Origin: Helicobacter macacae MIT 99-5501
Lineage (GTDB): Bacteria > Campylobacterota > Campylobacteria > Campylobacterales > Helicobacteraceae
DNA length: 64,000 nucleotides
NCBI RefSeq assembly: GCF_000507845.1
Contig: NZ_KI669454.1
Span: forward strand, 968,604 to 1,032,603
Reading direction: 5' to 3'
The notes under the pieces are model-generated. The model did not search any database, had not been told where the DNA came from, and saw only the letters and a list, made by a program, of their open reading frames with translations. Both the position numbers and the translations under genes were made by a program. Below are positions 42,709-52,379 of this stretch, one piece after another (position 1 is the first letter of the stretch; the number at the start of each line of letters is the position of its first letter).

Positions 42709-45279
42709 ATGCAAACACGCAAACTATCTGCAAGCATACTTGCAAGCCTCCCTCCACATTTACCCATACAGCCACTTGGCAATCCACTTAAAAATCAAAT
42801 CCACTCACGCAAGCCACTTACACAAGCAACTTTTAAGCGAAATATCGCTATATCAGCCATAGCTTTTCTAAGTCTATCTAGCGTGCTAAGTTCCAACCCA
42901 AATGAGATTAACTTACAGGGGGGGGGGCACAAAATACAACACAAAATGTATTAGAAAAAAATAGCACTAAAGAGCATTCCACTCAAACCACCTCGCAAAA
43001 TTCTCAAACCACTTTGCAAGATTCCACCCAAAATCCTATCTCTACAAATCAAAGCGATTATCAAGCAAACTCCTCCCAAGATATGCAAGATACGCTAGAT
43101 ATGCAGTCTCCACCTCCTATCAAAAACAAAAAAGATAAACAACACAAAAAATCCTACAAGGAAATAAAACACGAAAGCAAATATGACGACCTCCAAGCAA
43201 AGCAGCTTGATAGAGTGGTAGTAACCGCAGGTGGCTATGAGCAAGACATAAAAAACGCTCCCGCTTCAGTTAGCATTATCCCAAAAGAAGAGATTCTCAC
43301 GCGCCCAGTGCGTGATATTGGCGAAGCGGTGCAAGATGTGCCCGGCGTGTATGTGGAGAGTGATAAGACAGGGTTTAACAAAATTTCAATGCGTGGGCTT
43401 AGCTCTGCTTATACGCTTATTTTGATTGATGGCAAACGCCAAAATGTCGCGCAGGGCTTTAGCTCTAATGGTTTTGGTGAGGCACTAAATGCCAATATGC
43501 CTCCTCCTTCTATGATTGAGCGAATCGAGGTTATTCGCGGTCCTGCTTCTACGCTCTATGGTAGCGATGCTATGGGTGGGGTAATCAACATTATCACCAA
43601 AAAACACAGCGATAGGGTAAGTGCGGGAATCCAGCTTGATAGCAGAATCTCTAATCACAGAGAAGTGTTTGGCGACCAGCACGGTGCAAATGGCTATGTA
43701 ACTGTGCCAATCATTAAAGACACGCTTTCTATAAATGTGCGAGGCGGGTTTAGAGACGGTGGGCAAAATGCCTTTTATAAACCCGGATTTAACTCTGGCT
43801 ATACGGGGGCAAATGTGCAACGATTTACCACTGCGCCAAAATATCAACCCATACTATGGGCACAGCTCCACTGCTTATACGAATTGGAATGCGGGATTTA
43901 GGCTGAATTACACGCCAAATACGCACAACTTCATATACCTAGATAGTGAGGTTATGTTTGTCCGTGCGGGGAGCTTAAATACAGCGAGCGAAAACTACAC
44001 AAGTGTGAGGGATTTTTATAAAATCAATAATGTGCTAAGCTATGATACAAACTATGATTGGGGCAAAATAAGCTCTTATGTGCAATACTCCGCTACGCTG
44101 TGGGCACAGCATTATGATGACTACCGCAAATCTCAAGGCTGGAATGGCTTGCTTCCGGGCTCATATAAAGGTAGCGGTGTGGATTGGAGCGACCCAACGC
44201 GCAATCAAGACATAGTGCTTCAAAGCGCGTATAACAACGACTTTGATTTGGGCAAAGCGGGTGCTATCATCTTTAATGGCGGGGTGTATTATTTGTTTGA
44301 ACATATACACGGAGGGAGCAATAACTCTAGCTACACAGGACCTGCCAAGTCGCTAGGAATGCACCAAGCTGCGATTTTTGCCGAAGGAGAATACCTCATC
44401 AATGACTATGTCTCTACAACTCTAGGCTTAAGGCTCAATTACAGCGATAAGTTTGATTCATTTGTCGTGCCAAACCCGCGCTTTTATGTAAATCTCAATC
44501 CTACGCAGTGGCTTACCCTAAAGGGCGGTATAGCAAGCGGTGTCTTAGCCCCTACGCTAAGCTATGTCTATGATGGCACGATGATAAACACAAGAAATAA
44601 CACCACTATTTATGGCAATACAAACCTTAAGCCTGAGCAAAGCTGGAACTATGAGCTAAGCGCGATATTGGACTTAGAGCCTACTATGCTTATTTTGACA
44701 GGTTTTTACACAGATTATAGCAACAAAATCGTTACAGATTCTACCATAGCAAGCGGACAAGTAGTAGATGGCGTGCAATGCTCTCCACTTGCAGGGACTA
44801 CGGGGTGCACATTCTATCGTAATGCCGATAAGGCAGAAATCTATGGAGCGGAGCTTACTTTTAAGCTTAAGCCCGTGTGGTTTGTGGGATTTGATGCGAG
44901 CTATGGATACACGCATTCTAAAACCATTAGCGGTAGTGGTGCGGGCGAGCCTATAAACGCCGTGCCCGAGCATAGATTTACCCTTAAGCCAAGCCTTAGA
45001 ATCTGGAATTTTGATTTTTATGTGCGATACAGCGGGAACTTTAGGACACCTATCATCACACAAAGCACGCGAACAACGCTAGGTAGAAGTTTTTATAAAG
45101 ACTATCAGCTTGTAGATTTAGCCCTTACTTATAAGTTTTTGAAAAACTATTCGGCTACATTTGCGGTAAATAATTTGCTTGATGTCAAAACTTACACAGA
45201 ATTTGTTGCTAACACCAACATATATCAACGAATCCTGCCAAGCAGAAACTTTTGGCTAAGCATCAAGGCGGATTTTTGA
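42709..45279 (+). pseudogene. TonB-dependent outer membrane receptor, phase OFF and frameshifted
   Basis: CirA/FepA-type receptor for an iron-siderophore or similar ligand, about 855 residues if repaired. ATG 42709 has AAGGA upstream. Segment 1 (42709-42954): signal peptide (NIAISAIAFLSLSSVLS) then a G10 run (42918-42927) that throws the frame to a stop; 11 or 8 G would continue. Segment 2 (open from the tract to 43901): long Gln/Ser/Asn linker, then plug domain LDRVVVTAGGYEQDIKNAPAS, GVYVES, IERIEVIRGPASTLYGSDAMGGVINII. Segment 3 (to 45279): barrel, ending FWLSIKADF. Between 2 and 3, loss of one A from AAAA (43838-43841) restores APNINPYYGHSS. So even with G11 the receptor would stay broken unless that site is a sequence error. 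Confidence 0.85.
42918..42927. repeat. G10 homopolymer after the receptor signal peptide
   Basis: Ten G. The frame from the ATG reads GGG GGG GGG CAC and stops 8 codons later; with 8 or 11 G the frame joins the open plug-domain frame. A classical phase-variation tract position. Confidence 0.85.
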
Positions 45280-45302
45280 GATTATGACAAATCACACACC
45301 CC

Positions 45303-45977
45303 TTCATTGCGAGAATTTGTGTTAGCATATTTGTAGTAATCCACCACGCCCCCACCCCATCATTGCGAGGCGAATCACAGAGTCGCGCAAAGCAATCCCA
45401 CGAATCGTCATTGCGAGCGAACGAAGTGAGCGTGGCAATCCACAGATTTCAAAAATAGATTGCCACGACTTGACTTTGTCAAGTCTCGCAATGACGGATA
45501 AAAGCGCGTGGATTACTAAAGAAACTTCGGCTTAGCCTTGTTTTCTAAAGAAACTGCGCTTCGCTTGTTTTGCCACGCTCGCTTCGCTCGCTCGCAATGA
45601 CGATTGGTGTATGGATTGCAAAAAAACTTTGGTTTCATTATAGATTGCCACGCATTTGGAATGCTAACGATTCCAAATGCTCACAATGACGAAGCCTTAA
45701 AGCCTAAAAATCCAAAATCCACTAAGCCACCCTCCATATCAAATGGTTACCCACCCCCTTTATCCCCCTCCGCAAGGGAAGGGGAAATAATTTGCTTGTC
45801 CTCATTCGCAATGGAGGGAGAAATAAGTAGAATCGCTACCTGCAAGGGATGGGAATTATGGTGTTGCCTTCCTTAAATCCAAATTATAGATTGCCACGAA
45901 TCGCTTTGCGATTCTCGCAATGACGGACAAAGATATAGATTATCGCAAAAATCCTTGCGGATTTTTGCGCAATGACA
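45303..45977. repeat. Cluster of palindromic repeats with constant ends and variable cores
   Basis: At least eight units in 675 bases, both orientations. Shared ends: AGATTGCCACG and CGCAATGACG. Cores are private perfect palindromes: GACTTGAC-TTT-GTCAAGTC (45466-45484), GCATTTGGAA/TTCCAAATGC (45652-45680), GAATCGC-TTT-GCGATTC (45897-45913), GCAAAAATCC-TTGC-GGATTTTTGC (about 45945-45968). Other units: about 45359-45398, 45407-45442, 45568-45603. A second block at 45749-45784 (CCCACCCCCTTTATCCCCCT with GGGGA arm) matches the restriction-modification gene. No protein-coding content. Similar GTCATTGCGAG repeats occur in many bacterial phyla. Confidence 0.85.
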
Positions 45978-45979
45978 AA

Positions 45980-46615
45980 TTACTTTATAGCTTTTAGTGC
46001 GGATATTATGGCTTTTGGATAGATAGTGTATTCTAGCGCGTGGATTCTTTTTTCAAAATCCTCCATACTCTCGCCTTTGATTTTAGGCAATCTCTCTTGC
46101 AAGATTATTTCCCCTGAATCTAGTTCTTTACTTACCCAATGCACGCTAACGCCACCAAAATCCTCGCTTGAGAAGTAACTATCTTTTATAGCGTTTGCGC
46201 CTTTGTGGAGTGGCAAAAACGATGGGTGGATATTTATAGCGTGGATTTTAGATACTATCTCTTCTCCCAAAATCCGCATAAATCCTGCCAAAATCACTAA
46301 GTCTATCTCTTTTTTATGCAAAATATCTAGTAGTGCTCTATCAAACTCCAAGCGAGTGGCAAAATCCTTGTGAGATAAAATCTCACATTCTAGTCCTAGA
46401 TTTTGACAGCGCGTGATGCCAAAGGCTTCTTTTTTGTTGCAGATAGCAAGTGTGAAATTTGCTTGGATTTTTAGGCTTTCTAGCTCGCTTTTTATACTAT
46501 CTTGGCGAAAATATCTAACAATATTTTCAAGGTTGCTACCATTGCCACTAAAAAGCAATGCTATATTGATATTTCTTGCCAAATCCGCACTAGAATCTTT
46601 ATGTATTTTTTTCAT
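45980..46615 (-). CDS. purN: Phosphoribosylglycinamide formyltransferase
   Basis: Formyl-THF-dependent GAR transformylase, purine pathway. 211 residues from ATG 46615. Signatures: LLFSGNGSNLENIV near the N-terminus, AGFMRILG, INIHPSFLPLHKGANAIKDS (catalytic His and the formyl-binding loop), GVSVHWVSKELDSGEIILQ with the catalytic Asp. Basic N-terminal extension of about 15 residues. Stands 47 bases downstream of flgL on the same strand; its other pathway partner purE is 33 kb away. Confidence 0.93.
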   Translation of the reverse strand: MKKIHKDSSADLARNINIALLFSGNGSNLENIVRYFRQDSIKSELESLKIQANFTLAICNKKEAFGITRCQNLGLECEILSHKDFATRLEFDRALLDILHKKEIDLVILAGFMRILGEEIVSKIHAINIHPSFLPLHKGANAIKDSYFSSEDFGGVSVHWVSKELDSGEIILQERLPKIKGESMEDFEKRIHALEYTIYPKAIISALKAIK

Positions 46616-46662
46616 CACTATTTTTTGTATCGGTGTGGCTAGGATTTCGCATTTTTACGCGC

Positions 46663-49209
46663 TTATAGGTAGTTTACTAGCGACATTTGATTTATGCGAC
46701 TTGTGGAGTTCATCACCGCGCTTAGATTTGTGGTTAGGTTGCTAAATTTATTATAAGTTTCGGCAATGTCTGTGCCGATATTTTGTCCTTTTAGCCCCTC
46801 TATTTGTGTTTTTAGCACTTCGTGGCGGTGGATTACATTGTCAAATGTCCTGCCACGCGAGCCATTTAGCGCGATTAGTTTTTCGATATGGTCGCTTAGG
46901 TGGTCAAATGAAGCGATAGCGTTTTGTATGCCTTTGTTGCGCAAGTCTCTATTGTAAGTGTCTTTTGCTCCTGCGCGGTAGATTCCCTTGCGCACGGCGT
47001 CTATGATTTCATTTATCTCTTGGAAATAATTTACTTCAGGAGAATCAATAATAAGCGCGTTGTTTGCATTTAAGCGGATAGAATCCACATCGCGATAGAG
47101 TTTGTCCTCTGAAAAATCACTGCTACTAGAATCATAAAAAGACATATTCATTCGCGTGATAGAGCGGAGTTTGTCTTGGATTTGGATTTTGCCATCGGGC
47201 GACATTTTTAGCTCTACCATATTTTTTGCTCTCTCTAGTAGCTCAGTGTAGGCGTCCTTTGTATCTTGGACTACGCCACCTCTTGGTGGCTCGATAGCTC
47301 GCAGTGAGGGCTCATCTATATTTGAGTAGATAAGCGCAATACTCATCGCATCCATAAGCTGCCTATAAGTAATGTCATCTGCTTTTGTTATGGATACAGG
47401 CTCATCTGCAGGGTCAAATAGTGGAATCGTATAATCTCGTCCGCCTGTATGGTGTGGCAAAAGCATATATGCACCCGCTGGGTCAAATACGATACGAGAT
47501 TCTACCATTACACCATTTATGTCATTTAGTTTCATTACATAGCTTTGTCCTTCTATGCTAGCACCCGTTACTTGAGATAACCTTGTATCAGCAGTGGCAT
47601 ATCCTCCGACATTTGCTAGCACTTGAGATACGCTAGAAGTGAGCTTTGAGCCCTCTACTTTGAAAAATGTCCTATCATATTCGCTTCCATAATCGCTAGC
47701 GATTCCGCTTACTTCCGCACCTTTTTCATCAAGCGTAGTAAGCGAGATAGAAAATCCGTGCTCCCCATCAAAAGGCGGGTCTTTAAAGTCGCTAGATTTA
47801 TTTCGCACATTGTTATCCACGACATACAACCGCCCTTTAGAGATTCCCACATCTATATCCCCACCGAAGTGTTTTTTTATCGCTCGGGCTAAATCCGCTG
47901 CGTTTGCCCCTGCTATGTCAAATCTCAAAGGCTCTAGCGGATTTTCCTCATCATTATTTATCGTGCCATCAGCATTGTTTGGACGAGTGCCCTCTATGAG
48001 TAGGGTAGATACATTTGGTGGGAAAACATCTTCTAGCTTGGTGGTTGCTTCTGCGGCTTTGTTGTCTTTTGTGATAAATGCAGTAGGAAGCGTGGTAAAT
48101 CTAAAATCTGCATTGCTTGTTACGCCACTAACGCTAGAGTGTGTTCTCTCTGTGATAAAATCGCTTTGGATATAGTTTGTTACCCTTGCTCCCATATTTG
48201 CTAGCTCATCGACATTATCCACATCGACATCGCTAGAGATGAGATGAAAATCTATGCTAGATTTTCCAGCTTCTAAGTCTTTGATTTCGATTTGTCCCCA
48301 TTGATTTAGGCTGACTTCGACAACCTTATTTATCGCACTATTGCCAAACTCTTTGCCGATTCTATCAAGCAAATCTTGCACTTTTGTCGCTCTCTCTTCG
48401 TTTTCGTAGGCTTTATCAAGGGCAAATTTCGCTTTAAACACCGAGCCATCAGAGCGCACACCGCGCATATAAAAATATTCTGGGCTATCATTGCTTGTAT
48501 CTGTATCGTTATCGCCGATTAAATCACGCAGTGTGTCATTTGCCGTGATATAGACTTCCTCGCTTATATTTTTGCGATTTGAGCTATCCATCATCGCAGG
48601 GTTTAGCTTGGATTGATTTAGCATTTTTATATTTGTAGTGATGATTTTGTGCTTGTCAGAATCCCGCCCATAAAAAAGCTCACTTCCTGTGATATTAAAT
48701 GGCACTAGATTATCCGCACTCACTAGCACACTTAGCTTCTCATCATTGCCATAGTAGTTTCCTTTGACATCAAAGGGCGGTCTATCTGTCCTGCTTCCCC
48801 CAAAGATAAATTTCCCACCGATAGAAGTGTTTGCAAGTCGCAAAAAGTGGTCGCGCAAGCTCTCCAAATCATTTGCCAAAGCCTCTCTAGAAGTGGTGTT
48901 GTGAATGTCATTTGCCGCGTGGATAAGTTTGGTTTTAAACTGCACCATTGTCTCTGAAAGGTCTGAAAGCGTTTTGTCTGTGTTTAGCGTGGCAGTGCGG
49001 GCGTGCTCGGCTAAATCCACGCCTTGAGCTAGGTTATTTACTTCTTTTTCAAATTTTAGATTTTGGTTATATACGCTTGCATCTTGGTAACCGTATTGGA
49101 TTTTTAGTCCTGAAGCGATTTGGGCATTTTTGTCATTTAGCTTGCGCTGCAAATGCCCTTGGTCCCCCATCATTTGATTGTATTTTGTGCCAAATGTGAT
49201 GCGCATCAT
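46663..49209 (-). CDS. flgL: Flagellar hook-associated protein 3 (FlgL)
   Basis: Hook-filament junction protein. 848 residues, the long Helicobacter form (H. pylori about 830). N-terminal flagellin-like helix block MMRITFGTKYNQMMGDQGHLQRKLNDKNAQIASGLKIQYGYQDASVYNQNLKFEKEV and C-terminal FNNVIHRHEVLKTQIEGLKG...SNLTTNLSAVMNSTSRINQMSLVNYL-type block form the D0/D1 coiled coils; the middle is a beta-rich variable domain. Possible sigma-54 promoter 59 bases upstream. Export by the flagellar type III system; no signal peptide. Confidence 0.93.
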   Translation of the reverse strand: MMRITFGTKYNQMMGDQGHLQRKLNDKNAQIASGLKIQYGYQDASVYNQNLKFEKEVNNLAQGVDLAEHARTATLNTDKTLSDLSETMVQFKTKLIHAANDIHNTTSREALANDLESLRDHFLRLANTSIGGKFIFGGSRTDRPPFDVKGNYYGNDEKLSVLVSADNLVPFNITGSELFYGRDSDKHKIITTNIKMLNQSKLNPAMMDSSNRKNISEEVYITANDTLRDLIGDNDTDTSNDSPEYFYMRGVRSDGSVFKAKFALDKAYENEERATKVQDLLDRIGKEFGNSAINKVVEVSLNQWGQIEIKDLEAGKSSIDFHLISSDVDVDNVDELANMGARVTNYIQSDFITERTHSSVSGVTSNADFRFTTLPTAFITKDNKAAEATTKLEDVFPPNVSTLLIEGTRPNNADGTINNDEENPLEPLRFDIAGANAADLARAIKKHFGGDIDVGISKGRLYVVDNNVRNKSSDFKDPPFDGEHGFSISLTTLDEKGAEVSGIASDYGSEYDRTFFKVEGSKLTSSVSQVLANVGGYATADTRLSQVTGASIEGQSYVMKLNDINGVMVESRIVFDPAGAYMLLPHHTGGRDYTIPLFDPADEPVSITKADDITYRQLMDAMSIALIYSNIDEPSLRAIEPPRGGVVQDTKDAYTELLERAKNMVELKMSPDGKIQIQDKLRSITRMNMSFYDSSSSDFSEDKLYRDVDSIRLNANNALIIDSPEVNYFQEINEIIDAVRKGIYRAGAKDTYNRDLRNKGIQNAIASFDHLSDHIEKLIALNGSRGRTFDNVIHRHEVLKTQIEGLKGQNIGTDIAETYNKFSNLTTNLSAVMNSTSRINQMSLVNYL

Positions 49210-49709
49210 CGTGTCCTTAAAATCTCTAATCTATCTTGCAAATATTTGCAAAATCTAGGCATATTTTGCGACTTTTTCGCCACTTTTTGTAGTAAAAATA
49301 AAGCAAAAATAATGCCAAATAGCCACCAAGCAAATTCCAAATAAAGAATCAAAAAGAAAAACTAGCCAAAATTTACAAGACTAAAAAATCAGCATATATT
49401 CTTTAAGTCTTGTGGATTTTTGCAGGAAAACGCTTGCAAAATATTGGCTTATAAGCAAATCTACGAATTGAAATCGGCGTTTTTCGTGTTTTTTGCGTAT
49501 TTTATTGTGTGTTTATCACTAGGTTTTGTGCTAGATTTTGCGCTTCGTATTTTTGGTGTGGTTAAGAGAAATGCAAAAAATATTAGATATACTCATACAT
49601 TTTTTAATTATGCGTTTTAAGGATTTGGTGCTTTTATGCAAGATTTTGCTTTAGATTTGTGTCGTGTGCGATGCGCAAAGATAGCGCAAAAATAACAAAA
49701 GGAGTTTAT
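49210..49709. other. Intergenic region between flgL and ddl, 500 bases
   Basis: No clear gene. An open frame at 49420-49620 (66 codons, one hydrophobic stretch) has no ribosome binding site and is probably chance. Contains candidate flgL promoter at 49268-49283. Confidence 0.4.
49268..49283 (-). promoter_or_regulatory. Candidate sigma-54 promoter of flgL
   Basis: On the minus strand TGGCGA at 49282-49277 and CGCAA at 49270-49266, GG to GC spacing 12. The -24 half has TGGC but not the AC after it, and -12 is TCGC rather than TTGC, so the match is partial. flgL is RpoN-controlled in H. pylori, which supports the position. Confidence 0.35.
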
Positions 49710-50813
49710 ATGAGCTGGAGTGTCCTTAAGAGCTGGAGTGTCATTTTTGGTGGAGTGAGTTTTGAGCACGAGATTAGCATTGTGAGTGCTATTAGCCTAA
49801 AAAAAGTGTTGGGCGATAAAATCAAGCATTTTATTTTTTTGGATTCTAGCCATAGTTTTTATGACATTGCACCTGAAAAAATGCAGGCAAAAACATTTGC
49901 CTCTGGCGAGTATAAATCGTGCAAAAAACTTTTTCTAGGGCTTGGTGGATTTTATGAAAAAGGATTTTTAGGAGCGCAAAAACCACTAAGTGATTTGGGA
50001 GTCGCACTAAACCTCATACACGGAGCAGACGGCGAAGATGGCACGCTAGCAAGTATATTTGATTTTTACAAAATCCCTTTTATCGGTCCTAGAATCGAAG
50101 CAAGCGTTATTAGCTTTAATAAAATCCTAACCAAAATCTATGTCGATTCGCTAGATAAATCTCGTGTAAAAACCCTGCCTTTTTGTCGCTACCATAGAGA
50201 TGAGTTGCCCTATATTTTGGATGGGAGTAAGCCTATTGCATTTCCATATCCTTTCATCATCAAGCCCGCAAGACTTGGTAGCTCCATAGGCATAGCCATA
50301 GTCAATAAACAAAGCGAGGTAGAATACGCGCTAGATTCTGCATTTGAGCTTGATGATAGTGTGATTGTCGAGCCGTTTTATAAAGGCGTGAGAGAGTATA
50401 ATCTAGCAGGATTTTTGGGAATAAAAGACGGGCAAAAAAATACTTTTATCTTTTCTCAAGTCGAAGAGCCAAGCAAAAAAGATTTGCTAGATTTTAACGA
50501 TAAATATTTGGATTTTTCTCGCACAGATAATGCCCCCAAAGCCCAAATAGATTCTAAGCTAGAATCCCGCTTGCAAGAGGCATTTAAAATTATCTATGGA
50601 AAAGTATTTGAGGGGGCATTGATTCGGTGTGATTTTTTTGTGATAGATGATGAAATCTATCTAAATGAGATAAACCCAATCCCCGGAAGTCTAGCAAACT
50701 ATCTCTTTGACAATCTAGAAAAAGCACTAGAATCTATCCACTTACCTAGAAACAAAAATATCCCAATAACTTACGCCTATGTCGAGCATATCCGCAAGAC
50801 TAAAGGCAAATAA
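49710..50813 (+). CDS. ddl: D-alanine--D-alanine ligase
   Basis: ATP-grasp enzyme making the D-Ala-D-Ala dipeptide for peptidoglycan. Start at ATG 49710 after AAAAGGAG; upstream in-frame codons to 49659 lack a site. 367 residues. Motifs: VIFGGVSFEHEISI (serine/His loop, about 11-24), LIHGADGEDGTLAS, KPARLGSSIGIAIV, RCDFFVIDDEIYLNEINPIPGS. An immediate duplication SWSVLKSWSV occurs at residues 2-11. Followed by the hydrolase fusion (44 bases) and murF, the usual Helicobacter order. Confidence 0.95.
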   Translation: MSWSVLKSWSVIFGGVSFEHEISIVSAISLKKVLGDKIKHFIFLDSSHSFYDIAPEKMQAKTFASGEYKSCKKLFLGLGGFYEKGFLGAQKPLSDLGVALNLIHGADGEDGTLASIFDFYKIPFIGPRIEASVISFNKILTKIYVDSLDKSRVKTLPFCRYHRDELPYILDGSKPIAFPYPFIIKPARLGSSIGIAIVNKQSEVEYALDSAFELDDSVIVEPFYKGVREYNLAGFLGIKDGQKNTFIFSQVEEPSKKDLLDFNDKYLDFSRTDNAPKAQIDSKLESRLQEAFKIIYGKVFEGALIRCDFFVIDDEIYLNEINPIPGSLANYLFDNLEKALESIHLPRNKNIPITYAYVEHIRKTKGK

Positions 50814-50857
50814 TCAAAATCTAAAAGCAGTTAAGCAAAAACGCAAAAAGGGCAGAA

Positions 50858-52204
50858 ATGGCATTGCGCGAAGTGGTGTATAATGGAGTAAAGTTTGGCA
50901 TAAGCTATGAAAAAATCCCTGCCAAAATCCACACAAATGAAAAACCAAACACGCAATCAAATACAAATCCCAACACACATTTCACAACTTCCACACAAGA
51001 TTTTACACAAGAATCTAAAGAATCCAAAAATATCATTTTTTTGCACGGCTGGGGAAGCAACAAAGAGCTAATGAAAAAAGCCTTTGAAAATGCGTTTTTG
51101 GAATACAATCATTTCTATATAGATTTGCCCGGCTTTGGCAAAAGCCCAAATGAAGTGCTGCTAAGCACGCACGATTATGCAAAGATTGTGTCTTTATTTA
51201 CGCACTCGCTAGATATTGTCCCTCATATTGTTGTGGGGCACAGCTATGGTGGCAAAGTCGCGGTATTACTTGAAGAAGCGTGTGAGATTATCTTGCTTAG
51301 CTCGGCTGGAATCATTGTGCCAAAGCCACTAAAAGTGCGCACAAAAATCGCCCTTGCCAAACTAGCAAAAATCGCTCATATTCGCCTGCCATTTTTGCGC
51401 TCAAAAGATGCACAAAATCTAAGCCCCATAATGTATGAAATCTTTAAAAATATCGTAAATGAGGACTTTAGCGAGATATTTCGCAAGTGTGAGAAGCCTA
51501 CAAGTATTTTTTGGGGTGATGAGGATAGTGCTACGCCACTTTCAAGCGGGCGCAAAATCCACTCGCTTATGAAAAATAGCAAGTTTTGTGTCTGCAAAGG
51601 AGGGCATTATTTTTTCCTAGCACAAAATCCAAACGCTCATAATCAAGCCAAAAATCAGGCAAGGACTATCCAAACAATGTATAATATGCACAAAATGATG
51701 AGAGAATCTGTAAGAGTGCAATCTCAAAATGAGGAACAAATGAAAATTTTACACATCATCGCACAGGGCAAGGTGCAGGGCGTGGGCTATCGCAAATTTG
51801 CCAAAGCAAGCGCGGATAAAATAGGCATAATCGGTAGCACCCAAAACCTAGAAAATGGCGAAGTAGAAAACTACGCACTAGGCGATGAAGAGAGATTGCT
51901 AGAGTTTGTGGGCGAGCTATGGAGCGGACCTGCTAGAGGCGAGGTAGAAAACCTAGTCATTAGCGAAGTAGATAGCACAAAGTGGGCGCAACAAGAACAA
52001 AAAATTTTGGAGTTTTTGGATTTGTCAAAAGATAATTTGACAAAAGATTTTACAAATAATGCAAATTCTCTTGCTCATTCTGCACAATCGCAAATTGCAC
52101 AATCGCAATCCACGCAACCACAAAAAGAGCTAGAATTCACACAGGCACAGAAGCAAGCAAAATCCACTCTATCTACTCTGCAAGATTTTGTGATTTTGCG
52201 ATGA
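50858..52204 (+). CDS. Alpha/beta hydrolase fused to acylphosphatase
   Basis: 448 residues, two domains. Residues about 50-280: alpha/beta hydrolase with the oxyanion strand IIFLHGWGSN, nucleophile elbow GHSYGG (Ser), and terminal acid/His region (WGDEDSATP, KGGHYF). Residues 295-385: acylphosphatase, MKILHIIAQGKVQGVGYRKFAK with the catalytic Arg in GVGYR, and the catalytic Asn in STQNLENGEVENYALG. A Gln/Ser/Thr-rich tail follows. The reading frame is continuous, but an in-frame ATG (51740) with GAGGA 5 bases upstream could also start the acylphosphatase alone. The hydrolase is the ddl-murF neighbour known in H. pylori; the acylphosphatase is the new part. Substrates unknown. Confidence 0.85.
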   Translation: MALREVVYNGVKFGISYEKIPAKIHTNEKPNTQSNTNPNTHFTTSTQDFTQESKESKNIIFLHGWGSNKELMKKAFENAFLEYNHFYIDLPGFGKSPNEVLLSTHDYAKIVSLFTHSLDIVPHIVVGHSYGGKVAVLLEEACEIILLSSAGIIVPKPLKVRTKIALAKLAKIAHIRLPFLRSKDAQNLSPIMYEIFKNIVNEDFSEIFRKCEKPTSIFWGDEDSATPLSSGRKIHSLMKNSKFCVCKGGHYFFLAQNPNAHNQAKNQARTIQTMYNMHKMMRESVRVQSQNEEQMKILHIIAQGKVQGVGYRKFAKASADKIGIIGSTQNLENGEVENYALGDEERLLEFVGELWSGPARGEVENLVISEVDSTKWAQQEQKILEFLDLSKDNLTKDFTNNANSLAHSAQSQIAQSQSTQPQKELEFTQAQKQAKSTLSTLQDFVILR

Positions 52205-52379
52205 GGTGCGGACTTGGAAGTGCTTGAGGCATAAAAGAGTATAAAAAGACACAAAATAAAAGGACATAAAAATGATTGATTTTACGCCACAAAGATAAAA
52301 CCTATACACAAACTAAACAAAAAATTGGCAAAATTACATAAAATTACATAATGAAATCACACAAAAATTAGGAGTATAA

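Noticed and set aside
45303..45977. Repeat array considered as CRISPR
   Set aside because: Units are in both orientations, irregularly spaced, with variable palindromic cores and no spacers or cas genes.
49420..49620. 66-codon open frame with a hydrophobic stretch
   Set aside because: No ribosome binding site, no recognisable motif, located in an AT-rich intergenic region.
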